Positions 21,566 to 31,434 of a stretch of DNA of 64,000 bases are shown in pieces (positions within the stretch are counted from its first letter, which is position 1; the number at the start of each line of letters is the position of its first letter). Location of the stretch: positions 310,001 through 374,000 of the forward strand of contig NZ_JACYFR010000003.1 in the NCBI RefSeq assembly GCF_014837175.1, in the 5' to 3' direction. The notes under the pieces are model-generated. The model saw nothing but the letters and a program-made list of their open reading frames with translations. It was not told the DNA's origin and made no database searches. The DNA is from Cellulomonas sp. JH27-2. Its GTDB lineage: Bacteria; Actinomycetota; Actinomycetes; Actinomycetales; Cellulomonadaceae. A program made the position numbers and the translations under genes.

Positions 21566-22966
21566 TCAGGCGCGCGTGCCGGTGAGCTCGCGCACGGCGG
21601 CGTACTGCGCCCGCACGTGCTCCGCGGCCGGCGCGGTGAAGCGCTGCGCGTCGGCGGTGGCGCTCCACGCGGGTGCCTCGTCGGCGCCTGACAGCACCCA
21701 GGCGGCCTGGCGTGCGGCCCCGTCGGCCACGTACTCACCCGGCGTCGGCACCAGGACGTCGGCCCCGAGCACGGACGGCGCGATCTCCCGCACGGCCTGC
21801 GACTGCGCGCCGCCGCCGATGAGGAACAGCCGCTCGACCGCGACGCCCTGGGCCCGCAGCGCGTCGATCCCGTCGGCCAGTCCGCAGAGCATCCCCTCGA
21901 CCGCTGCGCGCGCGACGTGGGCGGGCGTCGTGTTGGCCAGGCGCATGCCGTGCAGTGCGCCCGTCGCGTCGGGCTTGTTGGGGGTGCGCTCGCCCTCGAG
22001 GTAGGGGACGAGCACCAGTCCGTCGGCGCCGGCGGGGGCGGACAGCGCGAGCCGGGACAGGCCCGCATGGTCGACGCCCAGCATCCGGCACGCGGCGTCC
22101 AGGACGCGCGACGCGTTGAGCGTGCAGGCCAGCGGCAGGAAGGCGCCCGTCGCGTCGGCGAAGCCGGTCACCAGGCCGGACCCGTCGTTCGTCGGCGTCC
22201 CGCTGATCGCGCTGACGACGCCCGACGTGCCGATCGAGACGGCGACGTCGCCGGGGCGCAGGCCCAGGGCGAGCGCTGCCGCGGCGTTGTCGCCGGCACC
22301 AGGGCCCAGCAACACGCCGCCGGGTGTGCGCAGCGCCGACTCCGTGGGACCCAGCACGCGGGGCAGGTGTGCTCCGTGCCCCAGGGCCAGCTCGAGCAGG
22401 TCCGTGCGGTACTCGCCGGTCGTCGGCGACCAGTACCCGGTGCCCGACGCGTCCGAGCGGTCGGTCACCAGGTCGTCGAGCGACGTCGAGCCCGACAGCC
22501 GCCAGGTCAGCCAGTCGTGCGGGAGCGCGACTGCGGCGACTCGCGCGGCGTTCTCAGGCTCGGCGTCGCGCAGCCAGCGCAGCTTGGTCACGGTCAGCGA
22601 CGCGACGGGCACCGAGCCGACCGCGTCGGCCCACGCCTGCGGGCCGCCGGCCTCGTCGATCAGGTCCAGCGCCGCCTGTGCCGAGCGCGTGTCGTTCCAC
22701 AGCAGCGCGTCGCGGACCACCTCACCGGACGAGTCGAGAGCGACCATCCCGTGCTGCTGGCCGCCGACCGAGACGGCCTCGACGTCGTCGATCCCGCCGG
22801 CCTCGTCGAGCGCGGTCTGCAGCGCGTCCCACCAGTGCCGCGGGTCCACCTCGGTCCCGTCGGGGTGCGACGCACGGCCCTGGCGCACGAGCGCCCCGGT
22901 CTCCGCGTCGCGGACCACCACCTTGCACGACTGCGTGGAGGAGTCGATCCCGGCAACAAGCGTCAT
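21566..22966 (-). CDS. xylB: Xylulokinase
   Basis: 466 residues, FGGY carbohydrate kinase. Phosphorylates D-xylulose, the product of XylA, for the pentose phosphate route. The N-terminal phosphate loop ([13 protein letters not shown]), GGQQHGMV and the C-terminal ATP-site glycines (LIGGGAQSQ) are seen. ATG 22966 is chosen over the one 18 bases upstream because AAGGAG lies between the two at good spacing. xylA is upstream in the same direction, separated by a hairpin. Confidence 0.93.
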   Translation of the reverse strand: MTLVAGIDSSTQSCKVVVRDAETGALVRQGRASHPDGTEVDPRHWWDALQTALDEAGGIDDVEAVSVGGQQHGMVALDSSGEVVRDALLWNDTRSAQAALDLIDEAGGPQAWADAVGSVPVASLTVTKLRWLRDAEPENAARVAAVALPHDWLTWRLSGSTSLDDLVTDRSDASGTGYWSPTTGEYRTDLLELALGHGAHLPRVLGPTESALRTPGGVLLGPGAGDNAAAALALGLRPGDVAVSIGTSGVVSAISGTPTNDGSGLVTGFADATGAFLPLACTLNASRVLDAACRMLGVDHAGLSRLALSAPAGADGLVLVPYLEGERTPNKPDATGALHGMRLANTTPAHVARAAVEGMLCGLADGIDALRAQGVAVERLFLIGGGAQSQAVREIAPSVLGADVLVPTPGEYVADGAARQAAWVLSGADEAPAWSATADAQRFTAPAAEHVRAQYAAVRELTGTRA

Positions 22967-22986
22967 GTCGATGCTCCTTCGCATCA

Positions 22987-23028
22987 GACAAGGCCCGGGC
23001 GCCCCGCAGCGGGCGCCCGGACCTTGTC
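22987..23028 (-). terminator. Intercistronic hairpin between xylA and xylB
   Basis: Arms 22987-23004 and 23011-23028 pair at 17 of 18 positions around a 6-base loop. It follows the xylA stop by 11 bases and precedes the xylB ribosome-binding site. It may partly terminate or stabilise the upstream message, giving more XylA than XylB. Confidence 0.65.
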
Positions 23029-23039
23029 GGTGGGATGGG

Positions 23040-24227
23040 TCAGCGGGCGCCGAGCGCGTGCTCGAGGGCCAGCTGGTTGAGGCGGACGAAACCGAAGCCA
23101 CGCTCGGCGACGGCATCGACGTCGAGCTCCTCGAACGCCGAGGTGTCGGCGAGCAGGTCGGAGAGCGTCTCGCCCTCGGCCAGCGTCGGCTGCGAGAGCT
23201 CGAGCACGCCGGACTGCTCGAGCGCCTCCTTGACCTCGGGGTCCTCACGGAACGCCTTGGCGCGCTCGGCCAGCAGGATGTACGTGGACATGTTGGCCGC
23301 GGCCGAGTCCCACACGCCGCCGAAGTCCTCGGTGCGCGACGGCTTGTAGTCGAAGTGGCGCGGGCCCTCGTAGCGGGGGCCGCCGCCCGGGAAGCCGTTC
23401 TCGATGAGGTCCACGGTGGCGAACGCGGAGAACAGGTCGCCGTGGCCGAACACCAGGTCCTGGTCGTACTTGATGGACTTCTGCCCGTTGAGGTCGATGT
23501 GGAAGAGCTTGCCCGCCCACAGCGCCTGCGCGATGCCCTGCGTGTAGTTGAGGCCGGCCATCTGCTCGTGACCCACCTCGGGGTTCAGGCCGACGATGTC
23601 GCCGTGCTCCAGCTTGGCGATGAGCGCCAGCGCGTGCCCGATCGTCGGGAGCAGGATGTCGCCGCGGGGCTCGTTGGGCTTGGGCTCGATGGCGATGCGC
23701 AGCCCGTAGCCCTTCTCCTTGATGTAGGCGGCGACGGTGTCGATGCCCTCGGCGTAGCGGTCGTGCGCGGCGTTGAGGTCCTTGGCCGAGTCGTACTCGG
23801 CGCCCTCACGGCCGCCCCACATGACGAACGTGTCGGCGCCCAGCGAGGCGGCGAGGTCGACGTTGCGGACCACCTTGCGCAGGCCGTAGCGGCGCACGCG
23901 GCGGTCGTTCGACGTGAATGCGCCGTCCTTGAAGATCGGGTGGCTGAACGTGTTGGTCGTGACCATCTCGACCGTGATGCCGGTTTCCTCGAGCGCCCCG
24001 CGGAAGCGATCGAGGATCTTGTCGCGCTCGGTGTCCGACGAGCCGAACGGGACGACGTCGTCGTCGTGGAACGTCACGTGCGCGGCGCCGAGCTCGGCGA
24101 GCTTGTGCACGGACTCGACCGGGTCGAGCCACGGCCGCGAGGCCGAGCCGAACTGGTCCTGGGCGTTCCAGCCCACGGTCCAGAGTCCGAAGGAGAACTT
24201 GTCTGCGGGGGTGGGCTTGCGCACCAT
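23040..24227 (-). CDS. xylA: Xylose isomerase (actinomycete class I)
   Basis: 395 residues. Converts D-xylose to D-xylulose (and glucose to fructose) with two divalent metals. The catalytic H54 in FHDDD, the WGGREG loop, the metal-binding E181/K183 in [17 protein letters not shown] and FHIDLNGQ are all present. Length and motifs match the compact Streptomyces-type enzyme. Of the adjacent GTG (24230) and ATG (24227), the ATG is taken; GAGAGG lies upstream. It is divergent from a ROK repressor. Confidence 0.96.
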   Translation of the reverse strand: MVRKPTPADKFSFGLWTVGWNAQDQFGSASRPWLDPVESVHKLAELGAAHVTFHDDDVVPFGSSDTERDKILDRFRGALEETGITVEMVTTNTFSHPIFKDGAFTSNDRRVRRYGLRKVVRNVDLAASLGADTFVMWGGREGAEYDSAKDLNAAHDRYAEGIDTVAAYIKEKGYGLRIAIEPKPNEPRGDILLPTIGHALALIAKLEHGDIVGLNPEVGHEQMAGLNYTQGIAQALWAGKLFHIDLNGQKSIKYDQDLVFGHGDLFSAFATVDLIENGFPGGGPRYEGPRHFDYKPSRTEDFGGVWDSAAANMSTYILLAERAKAFREDPEVKEALEQSGVLELSQPTLAEGETLSDLLADTSAFEELDVDAVAERGFGFVRLNQLALEHALGAR

Positions 24228-24256
24228 CACGAACCTCTCAGCGTTGAGACGGGATT

Positions 24257-24273
24257 AGTTGTATGAATGAACT
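24257..24273. promoter_or_regulatory. Candidate ROK (XylR-type) operator between xylA and its regulator
   Basis: AGTT and AACT form an inverted pair with a 9-base spacer in the only AT-rich part of the 76-base divergent gap. The site overlaps the expected -35 region of the regulator gene, so it could control both directions. Inferred from position and symmetry. Confidence 0.5.
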
Positions 24274-24289
24274 TAAGGCCGGAACCGGC

Positions 24290-24295
24290 TAGGGT
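24290..24295 (+). promoter_or_regulatory. -10-like box for the ROK regulator gene
   Basis: TAGGGT ends 8 bases before ATG 24304, with no Shine-Dalgarno sequence. Confidence 0.5.
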
Positions 24296-24303
24296 CAAGC
24301 CCC

Positions 24304-25476
24304 ATGAGACCCACGGCGGCACGGCAGGGCAGCCTGCGTGAGCACAACCTGGGTCTGGTGCTGCGCACGGTGCTGGAGTCCGACGCCTCACCGTCCCGCG
24401 CCGACGTCGCCGCCGCCACCGGGCTGACGAAGGCGACGGTCTCGGCGCTCGTCGACCGCCTCGTCGCGGGCGGCCTGCTCGCCGAGCTGGCTCCCGCCCC
24501 CGCCCTGCGCGCCGGTCGCCCGGCCGTCCCGCTCGCTGCCCCGGTCGGTACGGTCGCCGCCCTGGGGGCGGAGGTGAACGTCGACTACCTCGGCGTGCGC
24601 GTGCTGGACCTGTCCGGTGCCGTGCTCCACGAACGCCTGGTGCACGGCGACTACCGGTCGAGCGACCCGGCCACCGTGCTGGCGCGGCTCGCGGGCCTGG
24701 TCGACGAGGCGGCCGCGGCCACCTCCGGCACCCGCCTGGCCGGCACCGCACTCGCGCTGCCCGGCCTCGTCGACCGCGGCGTCGGCCCGCTGCGCCTGGC
24801 CCCCAACCTCGGCTGGCGCGACGTCGACGTGGTGACGCTGCTCGCCGCGTCGTCGGACGTGCTAGCGGCCCACCCGCCCGCGCTCGCCAACGAGGCCGAC
24901 CTGGCCGCCCGCGCCGAGGCCGCCGCCCGCCGTGAGGACCCGACGTTTGTCTACGTCTCCGGCGAGGTCGGCATCGGTGCGGCCATGGTGCTCGACGGCC
25001 GCATCCTGGCCGGTCGGCACGGTTGGGCCGGAGAGCTGGGCCACACGCTGGTCGCCGACGGCCGTCCGCTCGAGGCCGTCGCCGGCCAGGACGCGATGCT
25101 CCGCGCGGCGGGCATGGAACCGGTCGCGGGCATCGACGCGCTGGCGGCGGCGGCCGACGACGGCGACGAGGCGGCGCTGCGCGCGATCGCAGCGGCGGGT
25201 GAGCTGCTCGGCCACGCACTGGCGAATGTCGTCAACCTGCTGGACATCTCCGACGTGGTGCTCGGTGGCTCGTATGCCCGCCTGGCCAGCCACCTGCGCG
25301 AACCCGTCCTCGCCGCGCTCGGAGCACACGTCCTCGCGGCCCCCTGGGCTCCGCCGACCGTCGACGTCGCCCGTGCTGCCTCCGTCCCGGCGCTCGACGG
25401 CGCAGCGCTCACGGTCCTGGCCGGCGTCATCGACGACCCGTCGGGCTGGCTCGCGCCGGAGGTCGCATCCCCGTGA
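24304..25476 (+). CDS. xylR: ROK family transcriptional regulator, probable xylose repressor
   Basis: 390 residues. A winged helix-turn-helix occupies about residues 30-62 (SRADVAAATGLTKATVSALV), followed by a sugar-kinase-like ROK domain with a GEVGIGAAMV phosphate-loop relative and GWAGELGH. The zinc-binding Cys cluster of many ROK kinases is not seen, as in several repressors. Divergence from xylA makes it the likely xylose-responsive repressor. Its stop overlaps the next gene's GTG, so two more genes are in its operon. Confidence 0.88.
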   Translation: MRPTAARQGSLREHNLGLVLRTVLESDASPSRADVAAATGLTKATVSALVDRLVAGGLLAELAPAPALRAGRPAVPLAAPVGTVAALGAEVNVDYLGVRVLDLSGAVLHERLVHGDYRSSDPATVLARLAGLVDEAAAATSGTRLAGTALALPGLVDRGVGPLRLAPNLGWRDVDVVTLLAASSDVLAAHPPALANEADLAARAEAAARREDPTFVYVSGEVGIGAAMVLDGRILAGRHGWAGELGHTLVADGRPLEAVAGQDAMLRAAGMEPVAGIDALAAAADDGDEAALRAIAAAGELLGHALANVVNLLDISDVVLGGSYARLASHLREPVLAALGAHVLAAPWAPPTVDVARAASVPALDGAALTVLAGVIDDPSGWLAPEVASP

Positions 25477-26405
25477 CAGTCGAGGACGCGCGCATCGTCG
25501 ACGACGTGGTGCGCCGGCTGGGCGCTGCGGCATCGTCGAGCACCCCGCTGAGCGGCGTCGTGAACCGCGTCCATCGCGTGCAGGGCGACGGGTTCGACTG
25601 GGTGGTCCGGCTCCCCGTCGAGCGCGGTCATGACGACGCCTACCCGCGGGAGGCCTGGGCGATCGGCGCAGCGCAGCGCGCCGGGATACCGGTGGCGGAC
25701 GTCGTCGCGACGGGCGTCGAGGCCGGCGTCCCGTTCCTCGTCGCGCGATACGTCGCGGAGGTGGGCCAGGTGGCGGACCCGTGGCGGTGGCTCGGTGCCT
25801 ACGCGCGCGACCTGGCGCGGATCGAGCTGGACGGCGCGCCGACGGACCTTTTCACACGGTTCGGTCGGGACCTGGCTGAGGCGTGGCGCGCACACCTGGA
25901 CTACAACCTCGCCTGCTTGGGCGCGGCCGACCGGCTCCTGGTCGACGGAGCCTACGACGCTGCCGACCAGCCGGTGCTGGCTCGTGCGATCCGGGCGCTG
26001 CGCGAGCGTCCGTTCACGTTCGGTCTCGCCCACGGCGACCTCGCGCCCCGCAACCTCGTCGCGCGGGGGACGGACGTACCTGTCCTGATCGACTGGGGGA
26101 ACGTCACGACGGGCCCGACGCCGTGGACCGACGTGCAGCGGGTCTTCGTCTGGGCGGTCTGCCACCGAACCATCACGTGGGCGGAGTTCGACGAGCTCGC
26201 GCGCGCGGCAGGGTTGGACGGCCCCGACGACGTGGCCACGCTCGCCGCCATGACGATCTTGCAGCTGCTCGACGTGGTCCGCTGGGCGGCGGACCGCCGA
26301 CCTGACCTGTACGACCGGTACAGAGACGAGTGCCGCACCGGCCTCGCGCGGGTCCTCCGCCTTCTCGCGTCCGACGCGAACGGGCACCCTAGGCTGGGCC
26401 GGTGA
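25473..26405 (+). CDS. APH/choline kinase-fold phosphotransferase
   Basis: 310 residues with an aminoglycoside-phosphotransferase fold. The catalytic loop HGDLAPRNL (H187, D189, N194) and the metal-binding D207 in LIDWGN are intact, and an N-lobe Val-Val-Arg-Leu-Pro strand could hold ATP. The substrate may be a small molecule or a sugar rather than an antibiotic; the operon with a ROK regulator favours a metabolic role, but this is inference. The GTG start overlaps the regulator's stop. Confidence 0.8.
   Translation: MTVEDARIVDDVVRRLGAAASSSTPLSGVVNRVHRVQGDGFDWVVRLPVERGHDDAYPREAWAIGAAQRAGIPVADVVATGVEAGVPFLVARYVAEVGQVADPWRWLGAYARDLARIELDGAPTDLFTRFGRDLAEAWRAHLDYNLACLGAADRLLVDGAYDAADQPVLARAIRALRERPFTFGLAHGDLAPRNLVARGTDVPVLIDWGNVTTGPTPWTDVQRVFVWAVCHRTITWAEFDELARAAGLDGPDDVATLAAMTILQLLDVVRWAADRRPDLYDRYRDECRTGLARVLRLLASDANGHPRLGR
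26390..26395 (+). promoter_or_regulatory. -10-like box inside the phosphotransferase gene
   Basis: TAGGCT ends 6 bases before GTG 26402. It lies inside the upstream coding end, so it could be an internal leaderless promoter or chance. Confidence 0.35.
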
Positions 26406-27394
26406 CTCATCTGTGGATCGGCACCTACCCGGCCGCCGGCTCCGGCACCCCCGTCGGGCTCGGCGAAGGCATCTGGCGCGTTCGCCTCGATGACGACGGC
26501 ACGCTGCACGACGCGGTCCAGGTCGCGACCACCCCGTCCCCCTCGTTCGTCGCCGCGCACCCGAACGGCCGTGTGCTCTACGCGGTCAACGAGCACACGG
26601 CCGGCACGGTCACGGCGTTCGCGGTCGCCGACGACGGCACGCTGACCCAGCAGGCGCAGACCCCCAGCGGCGGCGACGACCCGTGCCACGTGCTGCTCGA
26701 CGCGGACGCCCGGACCCTGCTGGTCGCCAACTACTCCAGCGGCACGCTCGCGGCGTTCCCGCTCGCCGAGGACGGCGCCTTGACCGGCAGCTCACGCGTC
26801 TTCGCGCACACCGGGTCCGGCCCGCGGGAGGACCGCCAGGAGGGTCCGCACGCGCACTTCGTCGCGCTCGACCCGGCCGGCGAGCACGTCCTGGTCGTCG
26901 ACCTCGGCACGGACCAGATCCGCCGCTACCGCCGCACCCCCGACGGCCTCGCCGAGGACGGCATCGCTGCGTCGTTCCCGCCGGGCACCGGTCCACGGCA
27001 CGTCGCGTTCGGCGGCGGGTTTGCGTACGTCGTCGGCGAGCTCGACGCGACGCTGCACGTCCTGAGCTGGAAGAACGCGGAAGGGGTGGCGCTCCAGACC
27101 GCGCCGCTCCCGGCCGGCCTGCCGTCGCACGTCACGCTGGACGGTGACCGGCTGCTCGTCGGCGCTCGCGGTGCGGACGTGATCGCGCGGTTCCGGGTGG
27201 CCGACGACGGCATGGTCGCCCCCATCGCCGAGGACGACCTGCCCGGGTCGTGGCCGCGCCACCACCTGGTGGTCGGTGGCCGCACCGTCGTCGCCGAGCA
27301 GATCGGCGGCGCGGTGACGGTGCTGGCGGCCGACGGGTCCGTCGTCGACCGGCTCCCCCTGCCGGCCGCGGCGTGCATCGCGCGGGTCGTCTGA
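26402..27394 (+). CDS. Lactonase family seven-bladed beta-propeller (PF10282, YbhE-like)
   Basis: 330 residues made of repeated four-strand blades (e.g. [19 protein letters not shown], then [19 protein letters not shown]). The family includes 6-phosphogluconolactonase of E. coli and carboxymuconate cyclases. GPHAHFV and GTGPRHVAF are family signatures. A sugar-lactone hydrolase role would fit the nearby xylose genes, but the substrate is not determined. No signal peptide. Confidence 0.85.
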   Translation: MTHLWIGTYPAAGSGTPVGLGEGIWRVRLDDDGTLHDAVQVATTPSPSFVAAHPNGRVLYAVNEHTAGTVTAFAVADDGTLTQQAQTPSGGDDPCHVLLDADARTLLVANYSSGTLAAFPLAEDGALTGSSRVFAHTGSGPREDRQEGPHAHFVALDPAGEHVLVVDLGTDQIRRYRRTPDGLAEDGIAASFPPGTGPRHVAFGGGFAYVVGELDATLHVLSWKNAEGVALQTAPLPAGLPSHVTLDGDRLLVGARGADVIARFRVADDGMVAPIAEDDLPGSWPRHHLVVGGRTVVAEQIGGAVTVLAADGSVVDRLPLPAAACIARVV

Positions 27395-27492
27395 CGCAGG
27401 ACGCGCCCCGTGAGGGCGCCGAGCGGTCGCCCGAGCGCGGGATCGTGCGGGAGAATGGGCACCAGACCACCCGCCCGCCGCAAGGAGCCCAC

Positions 27493-28830
27493 GTGACCCA
27501 CGCCCCGCGTGTCGCCATGCTCAGCGTGCACACCTCGCCGCTGGAGCAGCCGGGCACGGGGGACGCGGGCGGCATGAACGTCTACGTGCTCGAGCTGTCG
27601 AAGGCGCTCGCGGCACGGGGTGCGCGGGTCGAGGTGTTCACGCGCGCGACGTCGTCGGACCTGCCGGAGACCGTGGTGCTGCCGGGGACGGACGCGGACG
27701 GCCGCGAGCTGGACCGGGCGGCCTCGCGCGAGGTGCTGCTGGCGCAGGACGTCGCGCCGGGCGTGGTGCCGCCCGTGCTGGTTCACCACGTGCCGGCCGG
27801 CCCGTTCGAGCGGCTCGACAAGAACGACCTGCCGGGCGTGCTGTGCGGGATGGCGGCGGGCGTGCTCCGGACAGAGTCGGCGCGGCGGCCGGGCTGGTAC
27901 GACGTGGTGCACTCGCACTACTGGCTGTCCGGGCAGGTGGGGCGCATCGCGGCCGACCGCTGGGAGGTGCCGCTGGTCCACACCGCGCACACGCTGGCGC
28001 GCGTGAAGAACGCGGCGCTCGCCCCCGGGGACGAGGCCGAGCCCGCGGCGCGTGAGCTGGGGGAGGAGCACGTCGTCGCGGAGGCCGACGCGCTGGTCGC
28101 GTCCACGCCGGCCGAGGCGCGCGAGCTCGTCGAGCTCTACGGCGCCGACCCGGAGCGCGTGCACGTGGTCGAGCCGGGTGTGGACCTGCGGCGGTTCGCG
28201 CCGGTGCCGCCGGAGCAGCGTGCGGCCGCCCGACGAGACCTCGGCCTGCCCGCCGACCGTGACGTGGTCCTGTTCGCGGGCCGCATCCAGGCGCTCAAGG
28301 CCCCCGACGTGCTGGTCCGCGCGCTCGGCGTCCTCAAGGCGACGGGCAGGCCCGTCCCGCTCCTCGTCGTGCTCGGTGGCCCGTCGGGTCGCTCGACGTC
28401 GGTGCGCGAGCTGCGTGCGCTCACGCACGTGACCGGCGTCGAGGACGACGTGCTCCTGCGCCCGCCGGCCGACCGCGACTCGCTCGCGGACTGGTACCAC
28501 GCCGCCGACCTCGTGGCGATGCCGTCGCGCTCCGAGTCGTTCGGGCTGGTCGCCGCGGAGGCGCAGGCCGCGGGCGTCCCCGTCCTCGCCGCGGCCGTCG
28601 GCGGGTTGCGCTCGATCGTCGACCACGACGTCTCCGGCCGGCTGGTCCGCGGCCACGACCCGGCGCGCTGGGCCGACGAGATCGCCGACTTGCTCGCCGA
28701 CCGCGACCGGCTCGCCGCGATGGGCGTCGCGGCACGTCCGGCGGCCGAGCGGTTCGGCTGGGACGCGGCCGCCGACCAGCTGCTCAAGGTCTACGCCGTG
28801 GCGGGCGAGAGGCTCCGTCCCAGGGACTGA
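27493..28830 (+). CDS. mshA: D-inositol-3-phosphate glycosyltransferase (mycothiol synthesis)
   Basis: 445 residues, GT4 glycosyltransferase. Transfers N-acetylglucosamine from UDP-GlcNAc to inositol-3-phosphate, the first step to mycothiol, the actinobacterial thiol buffer. The N-terminal [20 protein letters not shown] is the MshA signature; [11 protein letters not shown] and the C-terminal sugar-nucleotide loop [15 protein letters not shown] are present. GTG 27493 follows AAGGAG. The downstream gpm and senX3-regX3 copy the gene order of mycobacteria. Confidence 0.95.
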   Translation: MTHAPRVAMLSVHTSPLEQPGTGDAGGMNVYVLELSKALAARGARVEVFTRATSSDLPETVVLPGTDADGRELDRAASREVLLAQDVAPGVVPPVLVHHVPAGPFERLDKNDLPGVLCGMAAGVLRTESARRPGWYDVVHSHYWLSGQVGRIAADRWEVPLVHTAHTLARVKNAALAPGDEAEPAARELGEEHVVAEADALVASTPAEARELVELYGADPERVHVVEPGVDLRRFAPVPPEQRAAARRDLGLPADRDVVLFAGRIQALKAPDVLVRALGVLKATGRPVPLLVVLGGPSGRSTSVRELRALTHVTGVEDDVLLRPPADRDSLADWYHAADLVAMPSRSESFGLVAAEAQAAGVPVLAAAVGGLRSIVDHDVSGRLVRGHDPARWADEIADLLADRDRLAAMGVAARPAAERFGWDAAADQLLKVYAVAGERLRPRD

Positions 28831-28860
28831 CGTCCCGTCGCCCGGCACCGGGCGCTGCGG

Positions 28861-28866
28861 CAGGAT
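28861..28866 (+). promoter_or_regulatory. -10-like box for gpm
   Basis: CAGGAT ends 6 bases before ATG 28873. The first base departs from T, the same variant as upstream of the DUF4032 gene. Confidence 0.45.
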
Positions 28867-28872
28867 GGACCC

Positions 28873-29613
28873 ATGACCTACACCCTCGTGCTGCTCCGCC
28901 ACGGCGAGAGCGAGTGGAATGCCAAGAACCTGTTCACCGGCTGGGTGGATGTGGCCCTGTCCGAGAAGGGCGTCGAGGAGGCCAAGCGCGGCGGGACGCT
29001 GCTGACCGACGCCGGCGTGCTGCCGGACGTCGTGCACACGTCGCTGCTCCGCCGGGCGATCACCACCGCCAACCTGGCGCTCGACGCCGCCGACCGGCAC
29101 TGGATCCCCGTCCGCCGCTCGTGGCGCCTGAACGAGCGCCACTACGGCGCGCTGCAGGGCAAGGACAAGAAGCAGACGCTCGACGAGTACGGCGAGGAGC
29201 AGTTCATGCTCTGGCGCCGCTCCTACGACTTCCCGCCGCCGGACATCGAGCTCGGCTCGGAGTTCTCGCAGGACGCCGACCCGCGCTACGCGGGCGAGCC
29301 GATCCCGCGCGCCGAGGCCCTCGAGCAGGTCCTCGAGCGGGCGCTGCCGTACTGGGAGTCGGACATCGTCCCGGACCTGCGCTCCGGCAAGACGGTGCTC
29401 GTCGCGGCGCACGGCAACTCGATCCGCGCGCTGGTCAAGCACCTCGACGACGTGGACAGCGCGACGATCGCCGGGATCAACATCCCCACCGGCATCCCGC
29501 TGCTCTACACGCTCGACGAGGAGACGCTGAAGCCCACCAACCCGGGTGGCACGTACCTCGACCCGGAGGCTGCCGCGGAGGCCATCAAGGCCGTCGCCAA
29601 CCAGGGTCGCTGA
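28873..29613 (+). CDS. gpmA: 2,3-bisphosphoglycerate-dependent phosphoglycerate mutase
   Basis: 246 residues. Interconverts 3- and 2-phosphoglycerate in glycolysis. The phosphohistidine motif [10 protein letters not shown] carries catalytic H10; the second active-site segment [11 protein letters not shown] and the conserved ERHYGALQG loop are present. It ends in a 16-base-pair terminator hairpin. Confidence 0.96.
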   Translation: MTYTLVLLRHGESEWNAKNLFTGWVDVALSEKGVEEAKRGGTLLTDAGVLPDVVHTSLLRRAITTANLALDAADRHWIPVRRSWRLNERHYGALQGKDKKQTLDEYGEEQFMLWRRSYDFPPPDIELGSEFSQDADPRYAGEPIPRAEALEQVLERALPYWESDIVPDLRSGKTVLVAAHGNSIRALVKHLDDVDSATIAGINIPTGIPLLYTLDEETLKPTNPGGTYLDPEAAAEAIKAVANQGR

Positions 29614-29620
29614 GACATCG

Positions 29621-29657
29621 CGAAGCCCCGGTCACCGCACAGGTGACCGGGGCTTCG
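29621..29657 (+). terminator. Terminator after gpm
   Basis: CGAAGCCCCGGTCACC (29621-29636) and its exact complement (29642-29657) enclose a 5-base loop, 7 bases after the stop. The small membrane-protein gene on the other strand ends 12 bases further on, so it may serve both. Confidence 0.85.
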
Positions 29658-29668
29658 TGCCGCCGTCG

Positions 29669-30052
29669 TCAGGGTCGGTACGGCGTCCACGCGGCGACGA
29701 GCACGCAGGCCACCGCGAGGACGACCAGCACCGAGACCCCGAGCGCACGGATCCTGCGACTCGACCGTCGCATCCCGAGCCTGACGACGACGGCGGCGCC
29801 CGCCAGCACGGTGAGGGCGGGCCAGACGATGCTCGGCTGGGTGTACTCGGGCGGGCACGTGTCAGGCCGCAGCGCGGAGACCGCGTCGAGCGCCCCGTCC
29901 CTGACCGATGCGCCCACGAGCTCCTCCACGGCGCACGGGTAGGCACCGGCGAAGTATCGGATGCACCACAGGGCGAGGATCGCGATGGTCGTGGCGACCG
30001 CGGCCGTCCCGAGAGATCGGGGCGCGGGGTGCGTCGGTGTCGTGGTGGTCAC
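29669..30052 (-). CDS. Small membrane protein of unknown function
   Basis: 127 residues. Three hydrophobic segments (about 16-36, 75-92, 102-121) and two cysteines (29 and 65) in the presumed extracytoplasmic loop, which could form a disulfide. The GTG at 30052 has no clear ribosome-binding site, and no family is recognised. It lies between gpm and phoU; codon usage is like its neighbours. Confidence 0.6.
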   Translation of the reverse strand: MTTTTPTHPAPRSLGTAAVATTIAILALWCIRYFAGAYPCAVEELVGASVRDGALDAVSALRPDTCPPEYTQPSIVWPALTVLAGAAVVVRLGMRRSSRRIRALGVSVLVVLAVACVLVAAWTPYRP

Positions 30053-30064
30053 GCCGCACAGCGA

Positions 30065-30097
30065 ACCAGCCGCAGACGACGTGCGTCTACGGCTGGT
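30065..30097 (-). terminator. Hairpin downstream of phoU
   Basis: Arms 30065-30078 and 30084-30097 pair at 13 of 14 positions around a 5-base loop, 16 bases past the phoU stop on the minus strand. Confidence 0.7.
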
Positions 30098-30113
30098 CCG
30101 GTGGGCGACCAGG

Positions 30114-30779
30114 TCAGATCGCGGAGCGGTCCAGGTCGTCGGCGGAGACGCCGGTGACGAGGTAGACGACGCGACGGGCGACGGAGACGCCGTGGTCCCC
30201 GAACCGCTCGTAGAAGCGGCTGAGCAGCGTGGTGTCGATCGTCTCCTGCGTGCTGGCGGACCAGGAGCCGCCCAGCATCGCGGTGAAGACGTCCTCGTGC
30301 AGCTCGTCGAGCAGGTCGTCGTCCGTCTCGATGCTCTCGGCCAGCGCCAGGTCGCGGCTCTCCAGCAGCGTCGCCGTGCGTCGGGCGACGCGGACGGCGG
30401 CGTCGTGCATCTCGGCGAACGTGCCCGCGAGGCTCTGCGGGACGGCCTGGCGCGGGTAGCGGCCGCGGGCCACCTGGGCGACGTGCCGGGCCAGGTCGCC
30501 CATGCGCTCGAGCGAGGCGCTCATACGCAGCGCGGTGACCACGACGCGCAGGTCGGTGGCGACCGGCGCCTGCTGCGCCAGCAGCCCGACGCAGCGCTCG
30601 TCGACCTCACGCTCCAGGGCGTCGATGGCGATGTCGTCGGCGATCACCGACTCCGCGAGACCGAGGTCCCCCGTGAGCAGGGCGACGCCGGCGTTCGTCA
30701 CGGCGTGCTCGACCAGGTGGCTCATGGCCACGAGGTCCTCGCCGAGCTGGGTGAGCTCGGCCTCGAAGATGTCCCGCAT
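30114..30779 (-). CDS. phoU: Phosphate transport system accessory protein PhoU
   Basis: 221 residues, two repeats of the three-helix PhoU bundle with the ERMGDLARH and ERFGDHGVS signatures that bind metal clusters. PhoU couples the Pst transporter to the SenX3-type kinase and keeps the phosphate response off when phosphate is ample. ATG 30779 has GAGAGGG upstream. It is transcribed away from senX3-regX3, and a PHO-box direct repeat lies 50 bases upstream. Confidence 0.94.
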   Translation of the reverse strand: MRDIFEAELTQLGEDLVAMSHLVEHAVTNAGVALLTGDLGLAESVIADDIAIDALEREVDERCVGLLAQQAPVATDLRVVVTALRMSASLERMGDLARHVAQVARGRYPRQAVPQSLAGTFAEMHDAAVRVARRTATLLESRDLALAESIETDDDLLDELHEDVFTAMLGGSWSASTQETIDTTLLSRFYERFGDHGVSVARRVVYLVTGVSADDLDRSAI

Positions 30780-30829
30780 GTGATCCCTCTCGGTGCTTGC
30801 TGCCGGGTGGCGACGGCCAGGTTCGCACC

Positions 30830-30862
30830 GGCAGGTGAACAACCGTGCGCCGCCAGGTGAAC
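30830..30862 (-). promoter_or_regulatory. PHO box (RegX3/PhoP-type) upstream of phoU
   Basis: On the minus strand two 11-base units, GTTCACCTGGC (30862-30852) and GTTCACCTGCC (30840-30830), lie in phase with one degenerate 11-base unit between them. They match the units before pstS, so phoU is probably in the same regulon. Confidence 0.7.
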
Positions 30863-30985
30863 GCGCGGCGGCAGTTGGATGTTCGGACCGTTCACGCAGG
30901 GCGAAGCCTCGTCGCCTGCACAGACGCATGACTAGGGTGCAAGACTGACGGCCAGGACGCACGCGCACGACGTGGAGGGGCACAC

Positions 30986-31387
30986 ATGGCAGGCAAGGTC
31001 ACGGCGTGGGTCGGCTGGGTGTGGTTCGCGGCGTTCACCCTCATCGCCCTCGGGCTGTTCAACATCACCACCGGGCTCGTGGCGGTGTTCAACACCAAGG
31101 ACGTCGTCGCGTGGACCAACTCGGGTCTGGCGATCGTCGACGTCTCCACGTGGGGCTGGGTGCACCTGGTCGTCGGCGTGCTGATCCTGCTCACCGGGTT
31201 CGCGCTCTTCGGTGGTGCCGGCTGGGCGCGGTTCGTCGCGATCCTCCTGGTGGTCGTGAACCTCGTGACCCAGTTCGTCTCGCTGCCCGTCACCCCGTGG
31301 TGGTCGCTCGTCGTCATCGGCCTGGACATCGTGGTCCTGTGGGCGCTGGTGGTGCACGGCGAGGAGGCCGAGCGGGCCGCCGCCTGA
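30986..31387 (+). CDS. DUF7144-type four-helix membrane protein
   Basis: 133 residues with four transmembrane helices (about 8-34, 56-76, 82-99, 104-124) and a conserved look: GWVWFAAFTLIALGLFNI, then a W-rich short loop. Proteins of this kind are widespread in actinobacteria with unknown role. GGAGGGG precedes the ATG. It opens a three-gene run with a DUF6325-like protein and a SHOCT protein. Confidence 0.8.
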   Translation: MAGKVTAWVGWVWFAAFTLIALGLFNITTGLVAVFNTKDVVAWTNSGLAIVDVSTWGWVHLVVGVLILLTGFALFGGAGWARFVAILLVVVNLVTQFVSLPVTPWWSLVVIGLDIVVLWALVVHGEEAERAAA

Positions 31388-31434
31388 CGCTTTCCATCTG
31401 ATCAGCAGCACCCGAACACAGGAGAGAAGAACTG

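Noticed and set aside
26926..29442. 838-codon open frame antisense to mshA and gpm
   Set aside because: Composition is typical of a shadow frame and both sense genes are clear family members.
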